A stretch of DNA of 5,901 nt, from assembly GCA_903957465.1 (NCBI GenBank), contig CAJBPJ010000036.1, positions 1-5,901 of the forward strand, in the 5' to 3' direction. A model generated the notes under the pieces. It did no database searches. It worked only from the letters and a program-made list of their open reading frames with translations, and was not told the DNA's origin. Shown piece after piece: positions 1-5,698 of the stretch; the first letter of the stretch is position 1, and each line of letters begins with the position of its first letter. Made by a program: the position numbers and the translations under genes. Source of the DNA: an uncultured Opitutia bacterium. Its GTDB lineage: Bacteria; Verrucomicrobiota; Verrucomicrobiia; Opitutales; UBA953.

Positions 1-195
1 CGCGTGGGTGTCTTTGAACTTTTCTTCCCTAAACCTGCTCACGATTTAGTTGTCCGTCGTACGAGTAACCGTGAACTCACCGAGTTTGCAGTGGCTCACG
101 GGATGCGTCCGCTGGCTCAGTCAGGATGGCTGAAGGCCGTTGCTGGGTTAACGACCGTGGAGGAGTTGGTGCGAAATATTGCGGCCAACGAATAA
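1..195 (+). CDS. gspE: GspE, type II secretion ATPase, C-terminal 64 residues (5' end outside window)
   Basis: Only the last 64 codons are present, in frame 1, ending at TAA 193-195. The fragment begins RVGVFELFFP, which matches the conserved GR(T/V)G(I/V)(Y/F)EL segment near the end of GspE/PilB-type secretion ATPases. It continues with the usual C-terminal pattern: a helix ending in AVAHGM, then RPLAQSGWLKAVAGLTTVEE, corresponding to the family's 'GM..L...G..K...G.TT.EE..R' ending. The Walker A/B boxes and the zinc-binding Cys cluster would lie upstream and cannot be checked. GspE is a cytoplasmic hexameric ATPase that docks on GspL and powers pseudopilus assembly. PilB of type IV pili has a similar C terminus; GspE is preferred because gspF follows after 3 bases and gspH-M lie opposite. 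The first GTG (position 4) is an internal codon, not a start. Confidence 0.87.
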   Translation, partial: RVGVFELFFPKPAHDLVVRRTSNRELTEFAVAHGMRPLAQSGWLKAVAGLTTVEELVRNIAANE

Positions 196-198
196 GCC

Positions 199-1422
199 AT
201 GCCGTCTTTTCTTTACCGCGCACGTGATGCTGCTGGGGCGATAGCCGAAGGCAAAATCGACGCAACGAATCGTCGCGAAGCTTTGCGCCGGTTACAGTCG
301 CAAGGGTTAACCCCTATTAGTCTAGGAGAGTCCGTCGTCGCTGGTGCAACGGCAACCGTCGGCACGGGCCTATCTCAAAGTAAAGAGCCTAGCGCATCCG
401 AGCGTCTACCGTTTCTCGAGGCTTTAGATGATTTAGTGCGCGGTGGACTTTCGGCGGGTGAAGCTGTGCGTCTGTTAGCCCTGCGACTACAGCCAGGGCC
501 GCTCCGCAATTTAGCTGCCGGCATTTGGTCACGCTTGGGTGAAGGCCAAACCCTTTCAGCTGCACTCGCGTCTTTCCCAAAAGTTTTTGATGCTCACTCG
601 GTGCACCTAGTCGCGGCGGGCGAAGCAACCGGAAGTTTGCGTGAGGTTTTAGCACGACTGATTCGCCACTACACTGAACAAAGAGACTTCCGTCGTCGGC
701 TCGTGGCCGTAATGGCTTACCCAGTTGCCATCTGTCTGCTCGCGGCTGGCGTGGTAGCATTTTTTATTCTCTTCTTACTACCGCGGCTTCAATCAGTTTT
801 AACTTCATTAGGTGGCAAGTTGCCTTTCTCAACGCGATTACTCGTAGGCTCTGCGGATGTTTTTGTGGTCACATTCCCATTCGCTCTCGGCGCCATCATC
901 ATTGGTATTCTAGCAATTATTCGTTGGCGCCGGACGGAAGCAGGTCGGCTGGGTGCAGACACATTACTCCTTCGCGTGCCGATTGCGGGGGCAATTGTCA
1001 CCCGCATTTCCGTACTGAACTTTTGCGAGACATTGGCCGCACTGCTTGAAAATGGAATTACCACAGCTTCCGCACTTCGCTATGCAGAAAAAACTGCACC
1101 GAATCGGGCGTTGCGTGCTCGCTTGCGCGCAGCCACGGATCGCGTGCTTGAGGGTGAGTCACTTTCGCGGGCTCTTCAGCGCACCAACGTTTTCCCTATA
1201 CTCTTGCTTGATCGTATTACCGTAGCCGAGCAGACGGGTAATTTAGCGCCGGGCCTTCGGGACGTTGCCCAGTCATACCGCGTCGAACTTGATCGCTGGC
1301 TCGGAGGTTTAGCCACAACAGTCTCGTCCGTGGTGCTCATTGCAGCCTTCTCAACCGTTGGTTTTATTGCCTACGGAATTGTCTCTGCGATCTTCGAAGT
1401 CAGTAGCAGTTTCCGCTTCTAA
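199..1422 (+). CDS. gspF: GspF, T2SS inner-membrane platform protein
   Basis: The protein has 407 residues, the normal length for GspF, a polytopic inner-membrane protein at the centre of the assembly platform that contacts GspE and GspL. It opens with the GspF N-terminal module (MPSFLYRARDAAGAIAEGKI, then an EALRRL helix and GLTPISL, residues 1-42). A variable linker (about 43-68) follows. Two T2SF repeats come next, about 69-195 and 271-397, each with its hallmark turn: VAAGEATGSL at 138-147 and VAEQTGNL at 342-349. Three hydrophobic segments are visible, about 173-194, 220-242 and 373-397, as expected. The ATG is 3 bases after the gspE stop with no recognisable Shine-Dalgarno sequence, so translation is probably coupled to gspE. 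No other in-frame start would keep the N-terminal motif. PilC of type IV pili is the alternative family, but the neighbours argue for GspF. Confidence 0.96.
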   Translation: MPSFLYRARDAAGAIAEGKIDATNRREALRRLQSQGLTPISLGESVVAGATATVGTGLSQSKEPSASERLPFLEALDDLVRGGLSAGEAVRLLALRLQPGPLRNLAAGIWSRLGEGQTLSAALASFPKVFDAHSVHLVAAGEATGSLREVLARLIRHYTEQRDFRRRLVAVMAYPVAICLLAAGVVAFFILFLLPRLQSVLTSLGGKLPFSTRLLVGSADVFVVTFPFALGAIIIGILAIIRWRRTEAGRLGADTLLLRVPIAGAIVTRISVLNFCETLAALLENGITTASALRYAEKTAPNRALRARLRAATDRVLEGESLSRALQRTNVFPILLLDRITVAEQTGNLAPGLRDVAQSYRVELDRWLGGLATTVSSVVLIAAFSTVGFIAYGIVSAIFEVSSSFRF

Positions 1423-1424
1423 GT
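1423..1424. other. Two-base gap between convergent operons
   Basis: The TAA of gspF ends at 1422 and the minus-strand TAA of the gspM-like gene occupies 1427-1425, leaving two bases between two tail-to-tail genes. There is no room for an intrinsic terminator here. I see no GC-rich hairpin followed by a T-run on either strand within the flanking coding ends. Transcripts from both sides probably run into each other's 3' coding regions, unless Rho or collision stops them (inference). Confidence 0.9.
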
Positions 1425-1949
1425 TTAGCGCGCGACAAGTTCGACGGCAGTAACTTGAAGTCTGGCGCTGACGCTACTTCCCGAGCCGCGCTCCGCTTGG
1501 ATGCTAATAGGTCCGAGCGCTAAGTAGGGTGAGCTAGGCCGGATCGACTGGTAGAAGGCAATCAATGAGGCGAGGTCAGCACGACGACAGGTTAGTTGCA
1601 CAGAGTGAACAGCAAATGCTCCCGAGCGCTGTGTTTTGGGTGGGTCGGTATTGACGTTGAGGCCTGCATTTTTAGCCAGTGCCATTGCTTCGGCTACGAG
1701 TCGTGCAGCGTCGTATCCCTTGCCTGACTCTAGGCCGCTCGTTGCTTTTGCGGCCAACGCGTTGACCTCTTTGTCTTTAGCGAGCCAGAGATTTTGTATT
1801 TCAGTTTCGACCTGGGCTGTGTGCGAAGCCGCCCAAGCTTCATTCATATTTGTAGCCGCTGCACTGCACCAAAGGAATGCCGCGACGGCTAATCCTAAAA
1901 GAATGAGGATACGTTCGCGGGGCGGGCGGCTAAGAAAAAGGTGTCTCAT
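1425..1949 (-). CDS. gspM: GspM-like bitopic inner-membrane platform protein
   Basis: The protein has 174 residues. It has a short cytoplasmic start (MRHLFLSRPPRER), one transmembrane segment (about 13-32, ILILLGLAVAAFLW) and a periplasmic remainder. The 'RER-ILILLGL' junction just before the membrane helix is typical of GspM. A helical region (about 38-95) is followed by a small alpha/beta region (about 110-172: FAVHSVQLTCRRADLASLIA, then PYLALGPISIQAE and VSARLQVTAVEL) that reads like the ferredoxin-like fold of GspM and PilO. GspM partners GspL and stabilises it. The start overlaps the gspL-like stop by ATGA (1949-1946); no Shine-Dalgarno sequence is visible. Sequence similarity to canonical GspM is weak, so the name rests largely on topology and on being the last gene after gspL. 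A PilO-like protein is the alternative. Confidence 0.72.
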   Translation of the reverse strand: MRHLFLSRPPRERILILLGLAVAAFLWCSAAATNMNEAWAASHTAQVETEIQNLWLAKDKEVNALAAKATSGLESGKGYDAARLVAEAMALAKNAGLNVNTDPPKTQRSGAFAVHSVQLTCRRADLASLIAFYQSIRPSSPYLALGPISIQAERGSGSSVSARLQVTAVELVAR

Positions 1950-3073
1950 TCGGATTTAGCGGCTTTGCGTAAAGCGTCAGCGCGGAACGTGATGGTGATG
2001 GTGAAGGTGGTGTTTCCGTCCCGAGCACGCAGGTCGCGTGTCTCGGTTTTAGAAATGAGAGTGCTCTCTGTACGGAGGGCTTGCTCGAAGGTACCGACGT
2101 CTTCTGGCCTGGTTGTTTTTGCTTCAACTTCCAGCACAGCTCCGCCTTTACAAGCAATGCCTTGGAAGGTGAGGCTGGCGGGTCGGCGGCTGTTGACGAT
2201 GGAGAGCATTTCAAAAGGAAGGGGCCGGTTGTCACCTAGCTCAGAAATTTTAGCTGCCAGGCTATTCAGGTTTTCCAGCTCCTGAACTTTGGGCCGATTG
2301 CTATCGAGCACTGCGGTTACTTCATTCGTGCGCCAATTCATGATCGCAGCACTTGCGTCAGTGAGGGCAGCCAGGAGCAAGCAAGCAGCGGTGATTTGTG
2401 CCATCAGCCAGGCCCTCTTTTCCCACGCAGCTTGGCCGCGGCGTTTTTCAAGGAAAGTTGCATCGCGAACATCGGCATCATCGAGCGATCGCGCAGCTAC
2501 ATGGTAGCTTGGTCCATCAACCACGCCAATGGATAGCCCTTTCTCATCGCCGCGTCCTTTAATTGCGCCGGTGATTTTAATGACAGGCGTGTTGGTGGGA
2601 AGTTCTGCTAGCAGTGCAGCTTCGGCGGCGGCGGCTTCAGGCGTGCCATCGGCTGTCGCAAAACTGACCATCGATGTCGGTAGATTCTCGTTGGCGCGCC
2701 AAGCCAGGGCAATCGCGCGCTCATCGTTAACATGAACGAGGACAGCATTGGCATTCGGATTTTGTCCGAGAAGTGCTAAAAATTCTGGCACGACGGGAGA
2801 GGATGCTGGCCAGCTGGCAATTTCTTCGGCCGTAAAGCGTCGCTTGTGTGCAGCGAAGGCAAGGGCAGAACGACCATCCGCGCCATGCACCAATCCTAAG
2901 AGGAGTTGATTAGCCGGGAAGGGTGAGCTGGCTTCAAGGGCGAGTTCTACTTGGCTACGAGCGGGTGTAGCGGGATCGAGCTCTACACGCATCATGAAGA
3001 ACCGATCCGCCGGAAGAAGTACCGCTTCGGTAGGTAATGGTTTTGGGAGCCAGCGCTGCAGTAATGAATTCAT
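1946..3073 (-). CDS. gspL: GspL-like platform protein (PilM/PilN-type architecture)
   Basis: The protein has 375 residues. A cytoplasmic domain (about 1-218) is followed by one membrane segment (about 222-243, inside AWLMAQITAACLLLAALTDA), a helical/coiled-coil stretch (about 246-280) and a small periplasmic alpha/beta domain (about 283-365). The first part has the GspL pattern of a helix ending in ELALEASSPFPANQLLLGLV, then LAFAAHKRRF, resembling the actin-like fold of the GspL cytoplasmic domain. The juxtamembrane DVRDATFLEKRRGQAAWEKR is like the 'lRd..f..rr' segment of GspL. The periplasmic part (LEVEAKTTRPEDVGTFEQAL, then TTFTITITFR) has the PilN/GspL ferredoxin-like look. In the family, GspL binds GspE on the cytoplasmic side and GspM in the periplasm. 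No nucleotide-binding motif is evident. Both ends have ATGA overlaps, with gspK upstream (3073-3070) and the gspM-like gene downstream (1949-1946). Confidence 0.8.
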   Translation of the reverse strand: MNSLLQRWLPKPLPTEAVLLPADRFFMMRVELDPATPARSQVELALEASSPFPANQLLLGLVHGADGRSALAFAAHKRRFTAEEIASWPASSPVVPEFLALLGQNPNANAVLVHVNDERAIALAWRANENLPTSMVSFATADGTPEAAAAEAALLAELPTNTPVIKITGAIKGRGDEKGLSIGVVDGPSYHVAARSLDDADVRDATFLEKRRGQAAWEKRAWLMAQITAACLLLAALTDASAAIMNWRTNEVTAVLDSNRPKVQELENLNSLAAKISELGDNRPLPFEMLSIVNSRRPASLTFQGIACKGGAVLEVEAKTTRPEDVGTFEQALRTESTLISKTETRDLRARDGNTTFTITITFRADALRKAAKSE

Positions 3074-4383
3074 CGGGTCGTGCCAGGTGTGGGGCGTGGG
3101 TTGGGCGCTTCGGTTAGGTTTTCTGGCTGAAGGGGTGAGCTATCGGAAAGGGCAGTAAGGGTAGTTCGATTGCGGGGCGCATCGGTTGTTTCAAGTTCTG
3201 CCCGCCCAGACGATTCACCCCATTCTAAAATGGGCAAGGGGTATTGGATAGACCCGCTCGCCGTGCCAGATGTTCCCCCTAAAGAAGATCGTCCAGTTGT
3301 TAGATTCTGCGTCCCTGCGGTTTGGCGATTATTGGTTTTTGTACCGGTTGTGCTGCTGCCGACCTTGCTTTTATTGGCCGACTGAATCGAGGGCGTGCTT
3401 GTACCGGTCGTACTCCGCTCAATGGCTCCTTCTGCATCAGGATCAGCCATGGCCGCAGGGAAGGTTGCGGCTGTGTCAAATGAGACGAGTACCGCAACTT
3501 CGTGAACCGCCCGTCCTTCACGTAATGTAATATGTGCACGTAGAAGTCGGCAGAGCGTGCCAAGCCCAGCGGTATTCGTCGCTCCTGCCACCAGGCTGCG
3601 ATACTCTGTCATGCTGCGAAAGTAGGGTGCGGACATTGAAGGACGGCGACTGGAGTCGGTCCGGAAAGCGAGGGTTAGTTCAATCTGCCGCTCATCAAAG
3701 CCCTTGGCTTTGAGGACTAGCGGATCGCAGGTATTAACATTCGTTGCCGAGAACTGATAAAGGGAAACACAACGTTTGAAGTCATGAAAGAGCTGTTTCG
3801 GCTTCGAGTCTTCGTCGAAGAAGAAATTGCGAACGACACCAATCGAGCGCAGTTCCTCAAAGGATCGCAGTGAGCGCTCGGGTTGGTGGAAAGAAAGCCC
3901 GGCGCGTTCATAGGCTAAAGAGCTAGCTTGCTCATCTTGGGCTTCATACGCTGGTTTCATCCACGTGAAAAGTGCATCGCTCACCGTTTGAGCGTCCCGG
4001 AGCGTTAACCCAAGAGCCTCGAAGAGATTGGTTAAGTCGAGAAGCGAAAGATTTGGGAGTGATAATTTTGCACTCTCATCTTCGAAGGTGTAAGTGACGG
4101 TGAGGCCCGGGCGCACCCCAATCCCGGCATAACTGTGTGGGTCGCCCCAGCCCTGCTCGGGTACGTGCATGCGACTGCTGTCGATTTGTCGAATCTCGGC
4201 GAGGGTCGCGACAAGAAGTTCCGCCTCCGACCACGCTTCGGAGCGCAGCCGTTGGCGGTCAGCTTCGCGAGAGGCTAGGGAGAGCTCGAGTGAATTGTCA
4301 TCTATCAATCGCAGCATCAGCATTGACCCCAAGGCGACGAGGACGAGCACGACAATAACAACAGATCCGCGGCGCTGTTTCAT
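3070..4383 (-). CDS. gspK: GspK, minor pseudopilin (tip protein) with long low-complexity tail
   Basis: The protein has 437 residues. It starts MKQRRG then SVVIVVLVLVALGSML: a short basic leader, a prepilin-peptidase site after Gly6 and a hydrophobic helix (about 7-26). Position +5 of the mature protein is Val, not the Glu of other pseudopilins; lack of Glu5 is a known trait of GspK. Further GspK marks are DESAKLSLPNL (102-112, usually 'DE.gklNLN'), a helical region to about 142, SFEELRSIGVV (174-184) and NVNTCDPLVLKAKGF (215-229, usually 'iNvNTa...vL'). The large helical domain explains the size compared with other pseudopilins. GspK caps the pseudopilus tip with GspI and GspJ. Residues about 310-437 are low complexity. 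The start overlaps the gspJ stop (ATGA 4383-4380). A GGGAGGG lies too far upstream (about 12 bases) to be a clear ribosome binding site. Confidence 0.92.
   Translation of the reverse strand: MKQRRGSVVIVVLVLVALGSMLMLRLIDDNSLELSLASREADRQRLRSEAWSEAELLVATLAEIRQIDSSRMHVPEQGWGDPHSYAGIGVRPGLTVTYTFEDESAKLSLPNLSLLDLTNLFEALGLTLRDAQTVSDALFTWMKPAYEAQDEQASSLAYERAGLSFHQPERSLRSFEELRSIGVVRNFFFDEDSKPKQLFHDFKRCVSLYQFSATNVNTCDPLVLKAKGFDERQIELTLAFRTDSSRRPSMSAPYFRSMTEYRSLVAGATNTAGLGTLCRLLRAHITLREGRAVHEVAVLVSFDTAATFPAAMADPDAEGAIERSTTGTSTPSIQSANKSKVGSSTTGTKTNNRQTAGTQNLTTGRSSLGGTSGTASGSIQYPLPILEWGESSGRAELETTDAPRNRTTLTALSDSSPLQPENLTEAPNPRPTPGTTR
3073..3456 (-). repeat. Thr/Ser/Gly-rich low-complexity C-terminal tail of GspK with a short duplicated unit
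   Basis: This encodes GspK residues about 310-437. It is rich in Thr, Ser, Gly, Asn and Gln up to about residue 378, with repeated small units: STTGTST at 324-330, SSTTGTKT at 343-350, then TAGTQN, LTTGRS and GGTSGTASGS. The first two are also a DNA direct repeat: the ten bases ttgtaccggt occur on the plus strand at 3339-3348 and 3399-3408, exactly 60 bases (20 codons) apart. A hydrophobic island, YPLPILEWGE (381-390), interrupts the tail and may be a folded or docking element. The end is Pro/Asn-rich (PLQPENLTEAPNPRPTPGTTR from 417, listed here only as its composition). The reading frame stays open to the gspL ATGA junction. Confidence 0.8.
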
Positions 4384-5027
4384 GGCTGCGTGGCGCCCTC
4401 CCGTCGCAAAGGTAATTCAATTTGCGTAACCTTTTTTAATTTCCCGCGCGAAAATGTTAACTCAATACGGCCAGGCTGTAGGTAACTTTCGCCATCGGTA
4501 TCCTTGGTTGGCACATCTTCCGTGCTCCACTTGTTTAAATCGGCATCGTAATAACTATAGCGAATACTGTCCGCAAAAGGTGAAAGTGTTGTCGTGTGCC
4601 AGTCAGCGACATCGCGTTCAAGTTCTGTGCGTGAGCGCCAAGTGAGCACAAGTCCGTAAGCTTCTTCGAAGCCGAGCGAGAAGTCGACGTCTGGCAAAGG
4701 GCCTTCTGGCCAAGCGGTAAATTTTCCGCCATCGGGTAATGTAAATGTGAGGCGCGCTTCACGTGTACCATTAGCGAGTTGAATCTCCGTAACTTTTGGC
4801 GCGGCGCCGCCAGGACCAAAGACCGATTGCTCGAGTATGCTACGAACCTGTTTTGTTGAGGCCCTGACATGTTGGTCGAACAAGCGGGCGTCTCGGCCAT
4901 TACCCCACAGCTCCGACATTGAGAAAAGAAATGTATTCATCGCGGCCAGTAGCGCTGCGAGAATTGCCAGTGCGAGTAACATCTCGACTAGCGAGAAGCC
5001 TTGGCGAGCTTTACGAATTACATTCAT
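4380..5027 (-). CDS. gspJ: GspJ, minor pseudopilin
   Basis: The protein has 215 residues, a usual GspJ length. The N terminus MNVIRKARQG then FSLVEMLLALAILAALLAAM is a classic class III leader: cleavage after Gly10, Phe at +1 and Glu at +5 (E15), followed by a hydrophobic helix (about 11-33). After the helix the protein is mostly beta-like. The stretch IRYSYYDADLNKWS (155-168), then LQPGRIELTFSRG (183-195), matches the GspJ pattern 'f.Yyd....W.......P..i.l.l'. GspJ joins GspI and GspK in the tip complex that starts pseudopilus assembly in the periplasm. The start is the ATG at 5027, overlapping the gspI stop (ATGA 5027-5024). A GGAGG lies about 15 bases upstream, too distant for a standard ribosome binding site. 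The stop overlaps the gspK start (4383-4380). Confidence 0.92.
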   Translation of the reverse strand: MNVIRKARQGFSLVEMLLALAILAALLAAMNTFLFSMSELWGNGRDARLFDQHVRASTKQVRSILEQSVFGPGGAAPKVTEIQLANGTREARLTFTLPDGGKFTAWPEGPLPDVDFSLGFEEAYGLVLTWRSRTELERDVADWHTTTLSPFADSIRYSYYDADLNKWSTEDVPTKDTDGESYLQPGRIELTFSRGKLKKVTQIELPLRREGATQP

Positions 5028-5698
5028 TGAGGACGCGGTGCGCCTCCGCCGCCTTGACCACCGCCATTATCATTCCCGCCGGGACGTGGCTGTCCGTCTC
5101 CGCCGGGGTTGCCGCCCTGGCCGTCTCCACGGCCGCCACCTGTATTACCGCCTTTGCCTCCGTTGTTATCACCTTTGCCACCCTTACCGCCACCCTTGCT
5201 GCCGCTGCTTGTTGAAGATCCGCCGCCCTGTTGGTCGGCTGTTGATGTGCCTTCGAAGGGTCGGCCTTTGCGCAAGCGTTCGCGTGCGGCTGCTAAAAGT
5301 TTCGCGCGGTCAGAACTTAAAGACCAGCTGGGTCTGAGAAGATAAAAGGTTTCCGCCCGCTTGATGTCATTCTCGGTGCTCGTGGATGAAGCTGATTCAA
5401 CTTCGAGTGTGACCGAAAAGAGATCACTGACAGATGTTGGCTCAATGTCGCACCGCCATGTGGCCGTTTGCCCATTCGGTAAATCGATGTCGCCGCCTTG
5501 CTTGGCATCTTCTAAGCCTGCCGTCTCTAAAAGTGCTGCCCGAGAGCGCGTGAAGCCATCGTCTTCAATATCAAGGCGCTGCATGGCCTGACGGGCCAGT
5601 AGGACGTTTGTGTAAGCCGAGGCGAGTGCGACGGCTGCTAGGCCAAAGATGGCTAGGCTTACCAATACTTCGACGAGTGTGAAGCCGCGGCGCTTCAT
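5024..5698 (-). CDS. gspI: GspI, minor pseudopilin with Gly-rich C-terminal extension
   Basis: The protein has 224 residues from the ATG at 5698. The N terminus MKRRG then FTLVEVLVSLAIFGLAAVAL is a textbook pseudopilin signal: basic leader, cleavage after Gly5, Phe +1, Glu +5 (E10) and a hydrophobic helix to about residue 29. A short beta-rich part (LPNGQTATWRCDIEP, then LFSVTLEVES, about 73-102), FYLLRPSWSL (118-127) and a helix (about 129-144) follow. Residues about 156-224 are Gly-rich. GspI is the core of the I-J-K tip complex, and typical GspI is about 120-130 residues, so this one is clearly extended. The frame also opens at an ATG at 5728, giving ten more residues. I reject that start because the leader would be abnormal and because the ATG at 5698 makes the same ATGA overlap with gspH seen at every other junction. 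No Shine-Dalgarno sequence is visible. Confidence 0.94.
   Translation of the reverse strand: MKRRGFTLVEVLVSLAIFGLAAVALASAYTNVLLARQAMQRLDIEDDGFTRSRAALLETAGLEDAKQGGDIDLPNGQTATWRCDIEPTSVSDLFSVTLEVESASSTSTENDIKRAETFYLLRPSWSLSSDRAKLLAAARERLRKGRPFEGTSTADQQGGGSSTSSGSKGGGKGGKGDNNGGKGGNTGGGRGDGQGGNPGGDGQPRPGGNDNGGGQGGGGAPRPQ
5027..5233 (-). repeat. Gly-rich low-complexity tail of GspI
   Basis: This encodes GspI residues about 156-224. The composition is dominated by Gly in GG/GGG runs separated by Lys, Asn, Asp, Gln and Ser (for example GGGKGGKGDNNGGKGGN at 169-185). Basic residues are concentrated in the first half, Pro near the end (QPRPGG at 203-208, PRPQ at 221-224). On the plus strand it shows as CCGCC/CCACC-type repeats. 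It is probably disordered and, as the C terminus of a pseudopilin, would be periplasmic. Its frame leads exactly into the gspJ ATGA junction, so a sequencing frameshift is unlikely. Confidence 0.85.
5695..5698 (-). promoter_or_regulatory. ATGA start-stop overlap, gspH stop / gspI start
   Basis: Read on the minus strand, the TGA of the gspH-like gene (5697-5695) overlaps the ATG of gspI (5698-5696). This site decides the gspI start. The same four-base ATGA occurs at gspI/gspJ (5027-5024), gspJ/gspK (4383-4380), gspK/gspL (3073-3070) and gspL/gspM (1949-1946). The arrangement implies translational coupling by termination-reinitiation (inference from the geometry). Confidence 0.88.

Noticed and set aside
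1..195. GTG at position 4 as the start of a small 63-codon gene
   Set aside because: The frame is open to the window edge and matches the conserved C terminus of GspE, so it is the end of a longer gene.
389..760. Minus-strand frame of 123 codons inside gspF
   Set aside because: It is antisense to the conserved first T2SF repeat and has no recognisable content.
1436..1457. Inverted repeat caagtt / aacttg just inside the end of the gspM-like gene
   Set aside because: It has only six pairs with a ten-base loop, is AT-rich and has no T-run on either strand. It is too weak to call a terminator.
1941..2285. Plus-strand frame of 114 codons opposite the gspL-like gene (and 1636-1959 opposite the gspM-like gene)
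   Set aside because: Ser/Ala/Arg-rich antisense readings of real genes, with no plausible fold or ribosome binding site.
5123..5131. RGD tripeptide in the GspI tail (residues 190-192)
   Set aside because: In a tail made of G, D, K, N and R this is expected by chance. There is no reason to infer an adhesion motif.
5027..5233. Possible G-quadruplex on the coding strand of the GspI tail
   Set aside because: Mostly GG runs with few GGG runs at regular spacing. Gly codons alone explain the G-richness.
5024..5233. GspI tail as a frameshift artefact
   Set aside because: The frame stays open through the whole repeat and ends exactly at the four-base overlap with gspJ seen at all other junctions.
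4837..5337. Plus-strand open frame of 166 codons antisense to gspI and gspJ
   Set aside because: It is Arg/Cys-rich with no domain, and runs opposite two well-supported pseudopilin genes and their Gly-rich tail. It is an antisense shadow.
5109..5345. Plus-strand Pro-rich open frame
   Set aside because: The Pro runs are the complement of the Gly codons of the GspI tail.
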